From Oikopleura dioica (taxonomy: Eukaryota; Chordata; Appendicularia; Copelata; Oikopleuridae), in contig OU015567.1 of NCBI GenBank assembly GCA_907165135.1, positions 7,073,001-7,137,000 on the forward strand: DNA of 64,000 bases. Direction: 5' to 3'. Positions within the stretch are counted from its first letter, which is position 1. Each line of letters begins with the position of its first letter. Below, in pieces: positions 13,649-25,098 of this stretch. The translations under genes and the position numbers were made by a program. The notes under the pieces were generated by a model. The model saw nothing but the letters and a program-made list of their open reading frames with translations. It was not told the DNA's origin and searched no databases.

Positions 13649-16600
13649 ATGGACAACCAGGGAGATGGCCCAGAGATGATCCAGCTGGACAACAACTCAC
13701 GTGAGTCCTCAGAATCGCCACGGCTGTCCCCACGCAATCGTCATGAGTCGGCGAACTTCCAGCGAAAGGCGCTAGAATCGCTCAATCTGGACGGAAATGA
13801 CTCAGGTGAGAAAAGGCTCAGCCAGGCGCTTTTTAACAATTCTAGCTACTACTGGTAGTAGTCCAAAGCGACAAAGAATGTCGTCTGGTATGGGATTACG
13901 GTTTTAGGGATGATGTGTAGGTACGTTCTTTATTTCTGAAAACAATTCATTTGAACCCATTTTTTGATGATCAGATAGATTCGCATGTAACCAGCGCGTT
14001 TTATTTACAGTTATTTCTTACAGCGAAAGAACTCTTTTCAGAATTATTGATTGTAATTATAGATACTTCCGATGGCTACCCAATCGAGAAGAGCGAGCAA
14101 ATGAACCATGATCTCATGGAAAACGGACTCCAGGCGAAGCCCTCGTCCAAGAAAGTCCTTGGTAAGTCGTTCTCGAATACAAAATTAGAAAATCGAAAGA
14201 TTGAGAAGGCATTAAGAGGTTTAAGGGCCCCGGACAAGGAGAATGCTAGAAGGTATACCGTATACGCAATCAGTAGTGCTAACAAAAATATATACTCAAA
14301 AGCGCGGCTAATAATTAAAAAAGAGGTTTTTGAACCATCCGAATGAACTCACTAAAACGCTTCTTCTGGTGCTAAACCTACCTAAACTTGCTCCTGAATT
14401 AACATTTTAGAGTACTACAACAAGTACCAACTTCCGATGCCTCCAGTTTCACGGCTTCGCACTGAGTCGATCACGGATAATGAACAAAATGAGTACCAAA
14501 AGATCAACATTTCCTCTCGAGAATCAACAGGAATGTCACGCGAGTCCTTCCAAAAGATTGCGCATGATATTATGGGGGCCATAGAGATGAGACAGCGTTA
14601 CATGGCAAACAGGTTAGTTTTCCTTGATTCCAACCGTCTTCCTCAGCCTTTCGTAGCCACCAGACTTTCCAACCAACGGCAGATCGTCATTTACGAATTG
14701 CAAGAGGACGCGCCGCGAAGACCCCCACGGACGACTCAAGTTTAGACCTTGATGTACCGTATCATCCGCCGCCAGAGGATACTCACGTAGAAAGCCCATA
14801 CATTGACCTTAAGGTCGATCAACTACCAAAGAACTGGACTCATACTTGGAAAATGCGCCATGGGATTATTGACATTCGGTATCGAGCTCTATTACTTTCT
14901 TCGATTTTAAACTCATCGGTCTTATTCAGGGACGAAGACAACAACCCGCTGCGCTACATCATCCGTCCAGATACTCACGAATTTCTCGACAACCACGCAC
15001 AACTACTCAAATCCATGTCAAACGGACAATTACGAACTTACTGCTGGCGACGACTGCAGTTTCTCTCCCACAAATACAACCTCCACCATTTGCTCAACGA
15101 AACACTAGAAATCAAAGAGATCAAGGAGCTGCCACATCGAGACTTCTACAACTGCAGAAAAGTCGATAATCATATTCATGCCGCTGCGATGATGAATCAA
15201 AAACATCTTTTGCGGTGAATTTTCGCGCTGATCGAATGAAATTTTAATGAGAAATTTAGGTTTATCAAGAAAACGCTAAAAACCGACGCTGATCTGGTCG
15301 TAACAAAAGATGGAAAGAAGCTTTCTGAAGTTTTCAATCAAATTGGCATCTCTGCGTACGATCTTTCCGTTGACTTGCTCGATTGTCACGCCGATACAAA
15401 CGTTTACCATCGATTTGACAAGTTCAACTCGAAATATAATCCTCTTGGACAAAGGTACGTTCTTCTTTTCCTCCCAGTTGGTAACACCCTCCATTCTAGC
15501 GTACTTCGCGAGCTGTACATCAAAACAGACAACCACATCAACGGTCGTTACTTTGCGCAAATCGCCAAGCAAGTGGCCGAAGATTTCGAGGACGCAAAAT
15601 ACCAACACGCAGAGCCGCGTCTTTCAATATACGGCCGAGAATATGACGAGTTCTCCAAATTGGCGAAATGGGCGGTGTCCAACGATGTCTTTTCCAACCA
15701 TATTGTATGGTTGATCCAAGTCCCGCGATTGTACGATATCTATAAAAAGAAGAACCCGAAGCTCGTCTTCCAGACCATATTGAAAAATATATTTGGACCT
15801 GTAATGGATGCTTCTTTGAAGCCACAAGAGAACGGATAAAGAACGAATAGCATTAATATATTCATTTGACCCAAATTTAGCTTATACCTAATCCCTCCTT
15901 GATTGCAGTCATTTCACGAACAGGGTCGATTGAACCATCAGTCCTTCTATGCATTTATCCGCGGAAAAGAACACCCCGAGCTCGCGCGTTTCCTCGAAAA
16001 CGTCGTTGGTTTTGACTCCGTCGACGACGAATCCCGCCACGAAACCTCACAGTTCACCGCCGAGACGCCGACCCCAGATAAATACAATATGCTTGATAAT
16101 CCGGTCTATTCATATTATCTGTGGTATATGTACGCCAACATATCAGGTAAAGTATCTCTAGCGTGTGATAAGCGGGGCTCAAGATAATGCTTTCAGGGGT
16201 AGACTTAGGGCTGATTATTTAGATTCCGAGAGCTGGTTGCAATTTACAGTTAGACTGTAGACTAAAGAGTAGTGGACTCACTTTTGTTGGTTTTATTTGC
16301 AGAAACTTGGTGACAGTTGAATTCACGATATGACAGTTGTAAAGTAGGGTTTATGAAAGATTTGGTGAGGTGACGGATTTTTTCGGGCGGCCTTTCATCG
16401 ACTGTCGGCAGCTCTGGGCTTGAGCCAGTCTGAAATTTTGTATTTACGACTTTTGTAGGATTTCTTTTTATTTTCAAATTAACTTACACAGCAAAGTCGG
16501 GATCAATTTCGAATTCTTCCTCTTTTTCTTTCTTTTTTGTCGATTTGAATTTGGTTATGGCTTTGTTTACCTTGAGTGAAATTCTGACTACTCTATCCAT

Positions 16601-18353
16601 CTTTCCGATTTTCGATTATATTCCCTTGTCTCTTGTGTTCACTTTCAGTCTGAAATAATGCGGGTTGAGATCACTACTGGGCTTGCTACAGACAAGAAGG
16701 GACACTCTGTTGCCCCCTCCTTCTGGGGCGACGGGCGACAGACATGAGTGCGTAAACCGCTTGTAAAGGATTCTCTGAGCTTTTCTGCTCGACATATTCT
16801 GTTAGTTTAATTTGCTGCCGTCAGAGCAAGCGTTCATTGCAAGGTAGAAATGCTTTCAGTCTGGGACACGGTCATTGTCTCTCCGAATTTAATATTTTTA
16901 TATTTTCCATCTCTTTCGACCAGAAATGACATATGGGACTGGGTTTAAACATGGTTTACAACTGTGTTAATTTGACATTCAAAAGTCTACTGATGTAAGA
17001 AAATCACTGTTTGACGTAAAGGTCTACAGTTTTTTTCACACATCGAATACACATCCTTCTCGGGAAAATTTACATTGCTAGATTATCTCCTATTAACCTT
17101 TTGAATCGATGCAAGGTTTTTGCCACGACTTGATCATCCTAGTTATAAAAGCGCAATTAAAAAAGCAAATTGGCTATGCATTTATTGAGAACAGCTGACG
17201 TAGTAAATTCACTCTTGACATTCCGAGTCTATAATGAACTTACGAGCTAAGTGCTGGATATTGGTTCAGTCGAGTTTTATTTTAGTCATTGCCCATGTGA
17301 TTTCGTTCTTATGCACTCGCCAAATGACAGTTGTGACGTTATTTCAAATCATTTAGGAGAAGATATTCAAAGCTCTTAGTCCACTTTCTGGAGATTCTTT
17401 ATATCATGTCGAAAATCTTATAAGCTCGATATTCCTTCCTGTTGTTGAGCTAAGAGTTTAACGTGATGATTTTAAGCTATTTACTGTATCATTTTCTACA
17501 AGAAAGGGAACCTTTGATGATCTGCGTTTTCGTTGAAAGAAATAGAAGTAGCATTAATAATGGAGCGTCCTCATCACCAATATTATCATCATCAACTTGT
17601 TTTTGACCGCTGAAGGCAGCAACTGTCAAATGTCAAATAGCCCAGGTTATTAACAAATGCAATTTTCCTAGTGATCAACCAAATACGAAAAGAACGCGGA
17701 ATGAACACATTTGCCCTACGCCCTCACTGCGGCGAAGCTGGTCACATTTATCACACGGCCACGGCGTTCCTCCTTTCGGAGAATATCAACCACGGCATTA
17801 ACCTACGAAAGTCGCCGGTAATGGAATATTTTTACTACCTCTGTCAGATCGGCATCTCAATGTCGCCAATGTCCAACAATCACCTATTCCTACCCTACTC
17901 AAAGTCCCCCTTCAAAGGTACTAAAAGGTTCTTTCGTCACTTTCTTTACCCAAATTCAGAGTTCTTCGAGCGAGGACAGAACATAGCCCTGTCGACAGAT
18001 GACCCACTTCAATTTCACCTGACAAAAGAGCCGCTGATTGAAGAGTATTCTGTCGCCGCCCAAGTTTGGAAACTAAACTCAGTGGACATGTCGGAAATCG
18101 CGCGAAACTCGGTTTTGATGTCAGGCTTCAAGGATCAACTTAAGGTTCTCCTTTTCTTTCCGATCCCTTTTATTCACTCTTTCTTCAGCAATACTGGCTT
18201 GGTCCGCTTTACCGCCGAGAAGGAATAGAAGGAAACGACAACCGACGAACAAACGTTCCACCAGTTCGATGCCACTTCCGCTTCGAAACACTCGACGGCG
18301 AGCTGTCTCTTATTTCTTCAATTATCAAAGAAACGAAAAATAACAACCCATAA
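13649..18353 (+). CDS. AMPD: AMP deaminase
   Basis: Converts AMP to IMP in the purine nucleotide cycle (cytosol). Exons 13649-13805, 14063-14161, 14411-14612, 14657-14878, 14930-15214, 15260-15454, 15500-15827, 15909-16146, 17672-17917, 17960-18144, 18189-18353 give 773 residues in phase. The N-terminal ~150 residues are variable. The catalytic half shows [20 protein letters not shown] (metal-binding HxH), [44 protein letters not shown] and [20 protein letters not shown], all close to vertebrate AMPD. Intron 7 (15828-15908) starts GAGAAC instead of GT. Exon 4 begins at 14657; the acceptor 24 bases downstream gives the wrong frame. Intron 8 is 1,525 bp, far longer than its neighbours, and holds a gene on the other strand. 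Which vertebrate paralogue (AMPD1-3) it corresponds to is not decided. Confidence 0.95.
16351..16600 (-). CDS. Nested two-exon gene for a 63-residue charged protein
   Basis: Lies wholly inside AMP deaminase intron 8 on the opposite strand. Exon 1 is 16600-16488, exon 2 is 16429-16351; the 58-base intron has a GTAAGT donor and TTTCAG acceptor and joins in phase. The product begins [20 protein letters not shown], continues through a lysine/glutamate-rich segment ([17 protein letters not shown]) and ends [10 protein letters not shown]. An in-frame stop lies 15 bases upstream of the ATG, a TTATTTCAG acceptor lies further upstream, and AATAAA occurs about 55 bases after the stop. I recognise no family; no signal peptide or membrane span is visible. 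It could also be a short isoform or fragment of a larger gene. Confidence 0.55.
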
Positions 18354-19216
18354 CTTTGCACTACCGACAAGTTAAAACAACGAAGTTACCAACCATGACG
18401 AAACTACAAAAAATGACCCCAAAAACGACTTTTTGAAAACTCAACTGCTGTATTTTTCCTTCTTTCTTCAGTGCATCCTTATTCTTCCGTTAATTTTGCA
18501 CGTTTTGAATATTTATGTACACGTTACATTATCGCTCGCGTTATTCACAGTTACAGTTACCGTTGCAGTTATACAGTTAAATACTTTAATAATAATTAAA
18601 CAGCTTTTGTTGACATAATATAATCAAGTTGCGCCGTGTTATCATCCTTCAGTTCAAATTCATTCAACTCATGATTTGTGAAACAGAAAACGAAACAGAT
18701 TCTTATTTAAATATTACAAAATTTAAAAGCTAATGGCAGTTACAAATGAGAAACTGTTGTGTGAATCAGATAGAAATAAATAAAAACAATTTTGCAATTT
18801 ACCTCTCTCGCTCGTTTTGTATGAAAAAATTTCCTTCGTAAAACGTTACATCAGTAGTTACAGTAATTCTAGTAGTTCTTTTAAAAAATCTTCAATTTAC
18901 CTTCTGCTCGTGAACAGTTTAGAGTTTAGCTACATTCCGAATACACTAAAATAGCTAATAAAAGTACTGAAAATTTGCATGTCTAATAAACAAAAAAAAA
19001 CGAATGAAATCAACGAAGAAAACAGATAGCTTTCCTCGATAGTCTCGCGAATTATGAGCAGGCATGGAGAATTCCAGCTTTTCCCGCACTTGTGAAGATC
19101 AAACTTCAAATAAAAACACGCAGGGCATTTTGCAAGATGTAATTTCTTTTCCAACTTTCGCACTAACTATCAATAATAGCCGCTTTTTCTATTTTTGCGA
19201 GCAAAAGTTAAAAATA
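18354..19216. other. 3' UTR of AMP deaminase and spacer
   Basis: AT-rich. AAATAAATAAA around 18775 is a good polyadenylation signal for AMP deaminase. A weak GTTACAGTT microrepeat occurs near 18550. No exon was supported on either strand. Confidence 0.5.
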
Positions 19217-22200
19217 ATGAAGCTATTTGAAGCTTCGCTGCCGATTCTAGCGGCTGGCTGGAGTGACTTGTACGAGAAAGCAGAGAATGGGGTGGATTTG
19301 ATATTCAGAAATGACACTGAATTCTATGCGAAGTACAGAGATCACATTGAGAGAGTTGGAAACTGTCAAAACTCGGTTCCGGTGACGGATGATTCTGGTA
19401 ACAGTGTCACTATTCCACCAGTTTTGTGGCCTACGCAGGGTGCCAATCCAAATGTGGTTGATTATGAAAAGAAAGGGATTAGGCAACATCGATTTATGAG
19501 CGCTTTTCTTCCTTGATTTCAAATTTGACATCTCCTTATCCCTCTCCAGTGCGTCTATATTTTCTCGAATTTCAACATGATGTGGTCGGATGCTGAAAAA
19601 GTGTGCGAAGAAAAGATCTCAAGCTCATGCACTCCCAATTGCAAGGGAAACCTGGTCAGCATCCATACTGACTTTCAGGACCAAGCAATCTTTGACGCTT
19701 TCAAAAACGACGAAGGAACTGGCAAGCCGGCCTGGATTGGTCTTCGACAATACTGTGCGTTCTGCCCGTTAGAGTGGGCCGATCACAGTCCTTTTGACTT
19801 CCGAAACTGGCAACAGGGAGAGCCCAACAACGAAGACGGCGATGAAGACTGCGTCGAGACAAATTTTTTCTCCGAAGGATGGAACGACAACACTTGCGCG
19901 GCGAAGCGCCAGTTTGTCTGTCAGATTTACACAAGCGCTACGAACCAGCATCCAAAACCTGACATGGACAAGACATGGCCAGCCATCGGCGGCTGCAAAG
20001 ACGGCTGGTGGAAGTACGGAAAAGCTTGCTTCAAGATTATTGGCGGACGCGGGAACACTGATGCTCAGAAGGAGGAGCCAGTAAGATCTGCATCGCCAAC
20101 TATTTTTAATGATTTCAGGCAATGAATTGGGACGATTCGAAAACCCAGTGCTCAAATGAATGGGCTGGTGCTTCACTCGCGCAATTCCCAAATATATACT
20201 ACCAATATTTCGCCAACTCACTAGGATCCGGCTGAATGTGGAATTATTTATATATTATAAAAGAAGAATGTTACGACATAGAGGCTTTCATGTGTACGGT
20301 ACACATATCACCATGAATCATGGTCCATGATTCAAATTGAATTTCAATAAGGTCCTCCTTCGGCCTTGATGCTTGAATTTCCATCGACTCTATTCATCAA
20401 TATTGTCGATGACTTGCCCAGCTACTGTATTTTCCATCTCGTCATGGTCTGAGTGGAAATAATTTGACGATTCAAGTGGGCTCAATTTCCATGGATATTT
20501 ATACTAGCGAAATGTGCGGATCTACTTAATTCCGTATCTTTTCCATCGTTCAGTTCATCTTCTGATAACGATAATTTGTTACTTAAAGTTACATCAACAG
20601 GGCACAATCCTGTAATACAGAGAATATTTTTCACGACAGTAGAATTCCATCTCTAGAATTTTACTCGGTTTTCCCAACAAGGACGCGACTTTCCAGTGAG
20701 AAAAATCTCGATACAGTATCGAATAATTTCTTGATAAGATTTTTCCTCGCGAAATCAAGTACCGCAGATACATGTCACATACAGCCAGTTCTAGTAAAGC
20801 TCGCCGGCCGTGATGTCTACATCGGAGCGCTCACGTCAACGACCGACATAACTTTCCACTGGGACGATGGCTCCCGACTAACATATTCTTACTGGGCGGA
20901 CGGAGAACCGAATAATTATGGCGGCGTCGAGGACGTCGCATTGATGGCTTGGCTGAACGAGCCACATTATCACACTCGCGGACCAGGAGAATGGAACGAC
21001 TTCCCGCGGAGCTACGAGCGCGCGGCAATGTGCTATCACAAGCTCGATTCTTCCATGAGCGAGAACACCGGCCGCTGCCCAGAGGGATGGAAACAGCAAC
21101 CGGGCATTTCTAATTTCTGTTACAAACTTGTCACTGACGGCGATGGATTCGACAACGCCGGGAAGAAATGCGCCGATTTGAAGGGAGAAACCGGTCACCC
21201 AACAGCTTTGGCATCTGTAATGGACGTTTATGAAGATGCGTTTTTGGCGTCAATGCCTGTAAGTCAAAGTCCCGGAAAATGATAATTGATGAATAAATTT
21301 GCCTGTAGTATTCTGCTGAGACGAATTTCGACCCAACATTTGATGGAAAAAGAGCTGGAATCTGGATTGGACTCAAGGGAATCAAGGAAAGGTTTTCCGA
21401 AAGAATACTCGAAATTATAATGTTGTGCAAAACTTATATAAATTTATGACTGAAAATAGCGTCTAAATATCAGAAAAATAGACGTCTTTAAAGACCTTCA
21501 TATGAGCCTCAATAAACAAATTAGTTGAACTTTATTTTTCTTTGACGAAACCTCACTAGGACGATTCTAATACCGTCAAATGGAAGTGGGACGACGGCTT
21601 TCCATTCGCATACACAAGATGGGGGACGAACGAACCCAACTTGCAAGCCATTCCAGCCGGTGGAGAGGGATGTGTCTATCTTGGAACAGATCGAAGTTGG
21701 TATGTGGACAAGTGCAACTTGGTGAATCCGTTTATTTGCAAGTCGAACATGGATGATACGAGTGGACAGGTGACCGATGATCGAGGAGAGCTGATGGACT
21801 GTCTGCCCGGCTGGGAGCCCACTGGATCTGAGGACAAAGGTAGAACCCTCAAAAGAGCTTGAGTTGTAAATTATTCTAGCAAACGGACACCATTGCATGA
21901 AATTCTACGATACAGCGGCAAGCTGGTTCCAAGCAAACTACATGTGCGAAGCTGTTGGCGCTCAACTGGTCTCCATCCATTCTGAAAGCTTCAATCTCCG
22001 AGTCAAAAGCTACGTCACTTCTCAAGGAACAGATTTCAAAGAGTATAGTAATAGTTTCTGTCTTGGGTCGATCTTATTAAAATCGGCCAAAATGGATCTC
22101 TCAAATAAGGCACCAATGCTAAGTACTGGGTCGGCATGAAACGAAATGAAGTCGGCGGGCTAGAATGGACTGATGGCTCCCCAGCGAGCTACTTCAATTG

Positions 22201-22939
22201 GGCCCCGGGAGAGCCAAGTGAAGAATGGGTGAGTCTTCCTTGTTTTCAAAACCGTGATTTATACTGCGACTATGTTTCAGGGAGGTGAGAAAGAAGACTG
22301 CGTCAATATCTTTAACAACGGAGCTTGGAATGATGCACCTTGCGGCTATGCAGCTCCCTTCGTTTGTAAAGCTTCTCGACCTACAGTAAGTGACTTAGAC
22401 GACAACGACCATGGTAAAATAATTTTTGAAATGTTACTTGTTCTTATGTCATAATGATTTCAATAAAAAATGTAATTTTGTCTACTAAAAGGGAAGAAAA
22501 TTGGCGTGAAGATACATGTAGATATCGTTTTATTGGACATTAAAATGCGCATAATTAAAAAACAATCACAAGGAATGCGTAATCAGAGTTCCATTAAAAA
22601 TTTCTTCAGAGCAATTGTTTCGACATCGCTGAAGTCGATAAGGAGCAGTGTGGCTACCCGGGCATCACAGCTTACGAGTGCGAACATGTCTTCAAATGTT
22701 GCTACAACACCTTGACCGTTAACGGAAAGTCATGCTACCATCCTAGAGGGAGAAAGTCAGTCTCAGCTACTTGCGCTCTCGTCATCTCATGATCGATTTT
22801 TAGGAACAGTGAAATGACGCCTGGAAAAGCAGCGGGAATCGCCAGTGCTGTTTGGATTGTTCTGATTTTTGCCATTGCTGGGTATTTCTTCTTTTTCCGT
22901 GGAAGTGGTGGAGATGGGTTTGCCAATCCGAACATGTAA
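19217..22939 (+). CDS. Membrane receptor with four C-type lectin domains and a trefoil-like module
   Basis: Eleven exons join to 786 residues: 19217-19465, 19550-20080, 20119-20224, 20795-21258, 21309-21386, 21560-21839, 21880-22040, 22124-22228, 22281-22385, 22610-22755, 22804-22939. The order is a short N-terminal region with a weak hydrophobic stretch, then four lectin domains. Domains 1-3 have the EPN sugar-binding triplet (GEPNNEDG, GEPNNYGG, NEPNL); domain 4 has GEPSEE. Next is CGYPGITAYECEHVFKCCYN, which resembles a trefoil domain, then a transmembrane helix (ASAVWIVLIFAIAGYFFFF) and a 12-residue tail. Introns 3, 5 and 7 (and probably 1) start with GA and are needed to keep each lectin fold intact. 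The layout recalls mannose-receptor-like proteins. Exon 1's end and the signal peptide are the weakest parts. Confidence 0.78.
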
Positions 22940-23113
22940 AAATACTGTCTTTTTTCTATCATGACTTCTGTTGAAATAAATTATCAGATATCGTTTTTGT
23001 CAGATGAGATTTTCGACACTTTGATTTTGAATGACTTCGAGATTTACCGAAAAAAGGACTTCTAGATGTTCACCAAGAACATTTAACATGTTCAGTCCAT
23101 CAAACACTAAAAA

Positions 23114-23371
23114 ATGTCTCAAGCGACGTCAAACGAGAGTTACATATTTTACACCCCTCCCACATCTGCCGTTAGTATTGCAGAGGATGCAGGAGCGGAA
23201 CGATCGGCAGAACTTTTGAGCGAAAACGAGAAGCTCAAGAAAAAGAACAAGAAGCTGAAGCTTGCCTTTGTGGTCGCTGGTACGAGCATCGCCACTGCTT
23301 CTGCGATCGGTCTCGGCATGGCTTGCGCCAAGAAGTTCAAGAAGAAAAAGAAGAAGAAAACTGGAAAGTGA
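23114..23371 (+). CDS. Small single-pass membrane protein, 85 residues
   Basis: Single exon, 174 bases after the lectin receptor stop. The product starts MSQATSNESYIFYTPPTSA, has a lysine/glutamate heptad-like stretch (LLSENEKLKKKNKKLK), a hydrophobic segment (LAFVVAGTSIATASAIGLGM) and a polylysine end. GAAATAAATT about 45 bases after the stop is a likely polyadenylation signal. It looks like a tail-anchored or type II protein. No family recognised. The frame is short, so the call rests on composition, position and the downstream signal. Confidence 0.5.
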   Translation: MSQATSNESYIFYTPPTSAVSIAEDAGAERSAELLSENEKLKKKNKKLKLAFVVAGTSIATASAIGLGMACAKKFKKKKKKKTGK

Positions 23372-23523
23372 TTGTACTCTCCTCTCAATGGATTTTGTCA
23401 AAGAAAATTATTGTTGAAATAAATTTTAAAAAATATTTTTTGAACTTTTATTTCAAGATAGTCTATCATATCGTTTTATACAAGCAATTTTGATGCAGCG
23501 AAAGGTAGGTAAATGAGCAAAGT

Positions 23524-23736
23524 TTAATGATAATGCCGCGCTTGTCGAAAATATCGTCTCAGCGAAGGTTTCATTTGTTTTCTGTTTGAACCAGTGAATC
23601 GATAAAGCACTCCTGTAGACGATCTTGGACCTCGAGTTCCCTGTTTGAATTGGCTGACGTTGTTTCTGAGTCTGTTGAAGCCGATCATATCAGCAGAAGC
23701 AACGAGAATATTGAGTAAAAGAGCGAGAACAAGCAT
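23524..23736 (-). CDS. Small secreted basic peptide precursor, 70 residues
   Basis: The product starts MLVLALLLNILVASADM, a textbook signal peptide with cleavage expected after about residue 15. The remaining ~54 residues are strongly basic (FNRLRNNVSQFKQGTRG, NRKQMKPSLRRYFRQARHYH) and lack cysteine. ATATTTAAAC at 23810-23801 lies 65-74 bases upstream of the ATG in TATA-box position, so this gene probably has its own promoter. It converges with the 85-residue gene. It could be an antimicrobial or signalling peptide or a house component; the sequence alone cannot say which. Confidence 0.55.
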   Translation of the reverse strand: MLVLALLLNILVASADMIGFNRLRNNVSQFKQGTRGPRSSTGVLYRFTGSNRKQMKPSLRRYFRQARHYH

Positions 23737-23800
23737 GTTTTATTATTTTTATTTGATGTCGTATTCTGATTTTTGGACTGATACTGATGATTCAAGCGCT

Positions 23801-23810
23801 GTTTAAATAT
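23801..23810 (-). promoter_or_regulatory. TATA-like element for the 70-residue peptide gene
   Basis: ATATTTAAAC on the minus strand, followed about 30 bases later by ATCAGTATCAGTCC, a plausible start region, and then the ATG at 23736. Confidence 0.4.
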
Positions 23811-24527
23811 CCCTTAGATTCAAGCGTTGGCGCCCTCCTCGTTCTTAAGATCAAATCGAGGGCATTGAAAGAGCATTCGCTTTATCACGCCGATATATAA
23901 CTTATGAGCGACCAGGTCGGGAAAAGGTTTTATTTTCATCTAAACTAACAACTATTCATATTAGACTTGCATCAATTGTCCAAATAAAGATAACTAAATG
24001 AGGTATAATCAAATGTTATGTAAGAAAGCATTTATTTTGTTCACAAAAAGAAACTGCTAAAATTAAATTTAATTGCACAGGAAAAATATTATTATATGGA
24101 TGAGTTACAGGAGTCAGAACGGTTTTCGTAATACAGATGTTGCTCGATTTCGTCTTTTTAGGGCTTAGCTTTGAAAGCGTTAAATGTCTGTTTTGGATAT
24201 TTCACATTTGACATTTCATTAAAGAGGAACCTAAAGCTAAGCCGTTCCTTGAAAATTGATCATTTCGCTTTGTCGATATTTGTTGTCGAAGAAATGTGTT
24301 TTCGGTCGCTCTGGACCTTTAATGTAGCTTTGGCGCACCATTGTTTCTTTTTTGGATTCAAAAAAAGTTAAAGAGTATCTTTAAAATCATCAGTTTTGAG
24401 TCCCCTTGGCAAAGTTGTAATTTCCTTTTTTTATCTGTCGTTTTACTTCTATAAAGAAGGATTGTTAGGGTCCGAGGGAATTAGTCCTTACCGTTTCTTG
24501 ATACAGTAAAGTTCATCAGAACTTCGT
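23811..24527. other. Spacer, no supported gene
   Basis: AT-rich. An 11-base inverted pair GGCTTAGCTTT / AAAGCTAAGCC occurs at about 24164 and 24235. No exon pair with splice sites was found. Confidence 0.4.
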
Positions 24528-24982
24528 TTATATGAACTGGTCGGTTGTAGCGGCCTGTTTTTGATCTTCGAACTTGTCTTTTCGTCGGTTTATATCATTC
24601 GCAAGCTTGCTGAAAACGACACTTGTTTTGGAAATCAGGGCGTAAGTATTATGTCATACTTACGATATCCGTTCTAGTTTAGTAAACCAACCAAATAAAG
24701 GGTACATCCCGATTATTTCCGCTCAGTGCAGATGCGTTTCTACTTCCATAGAAAGCTGTATATCGAGGAGGGAAACTACGTCATATCTACTGCTATACAT
24801 AGCCTGTGTATAACTCATACAAGTCCGAATTCTCTCTACTCCAGTGAAATTATGGGGAAACGTTAAATTCATTACCTAATCATGAGCTCTTTCAGAAGCG
24901 CTCTGTAGGCAAATATTTCTTCCGCAGTCGGCTCTCTGTCAAATTTATTACTGTCTCTTCTGACTGAACATGAAGATCCCAT
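24528..24982 (-). CDS. Two-exon gene for a 62-residue, possibly N-myristoylated protein
   Basis: Exon 1 is 24982-24876, exon 2 is 24609-24528; the donor is AG|GTAATG and the acceptor TTTTCAG, and the phase closes. The product starts MGSSCSVRRDSNKFDR, where Gly2 with Ser at position 6 and Cys at 5 fits N-myristoylation plus palmitoylation. It continues EPTAEEIFAYRALLKELMIS and ends DKFEDQKQAATTDQFI, mostly helical in character. No family recognised. The 266-base intron is long for this window, and no clear polyadenylation signal was seen, so further exons downstream are possible. Confidence 0.5.
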
Positions 24983-25098
24983 CTTCTTCTTCTTCTTCTT
25001 CCAAATAATATGAAAATTATAGTTCAGTAGCTATATCAAATCAAGTCAAGCCTTTGTAAATTTGTCACTAAAAGTATGAAAGTTTTCTTTTCAGAATT

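Noticed and set aside
19550-22385. Several separate C-type lectin genes
   Set aside because: Intron phases chain all lectin exons into one frame, with no internal start contexts or terminators between them.
24171-24371. 66-codon frame in the spacer
   Set aside because: No splice partner, composition matches the AT-rich background.
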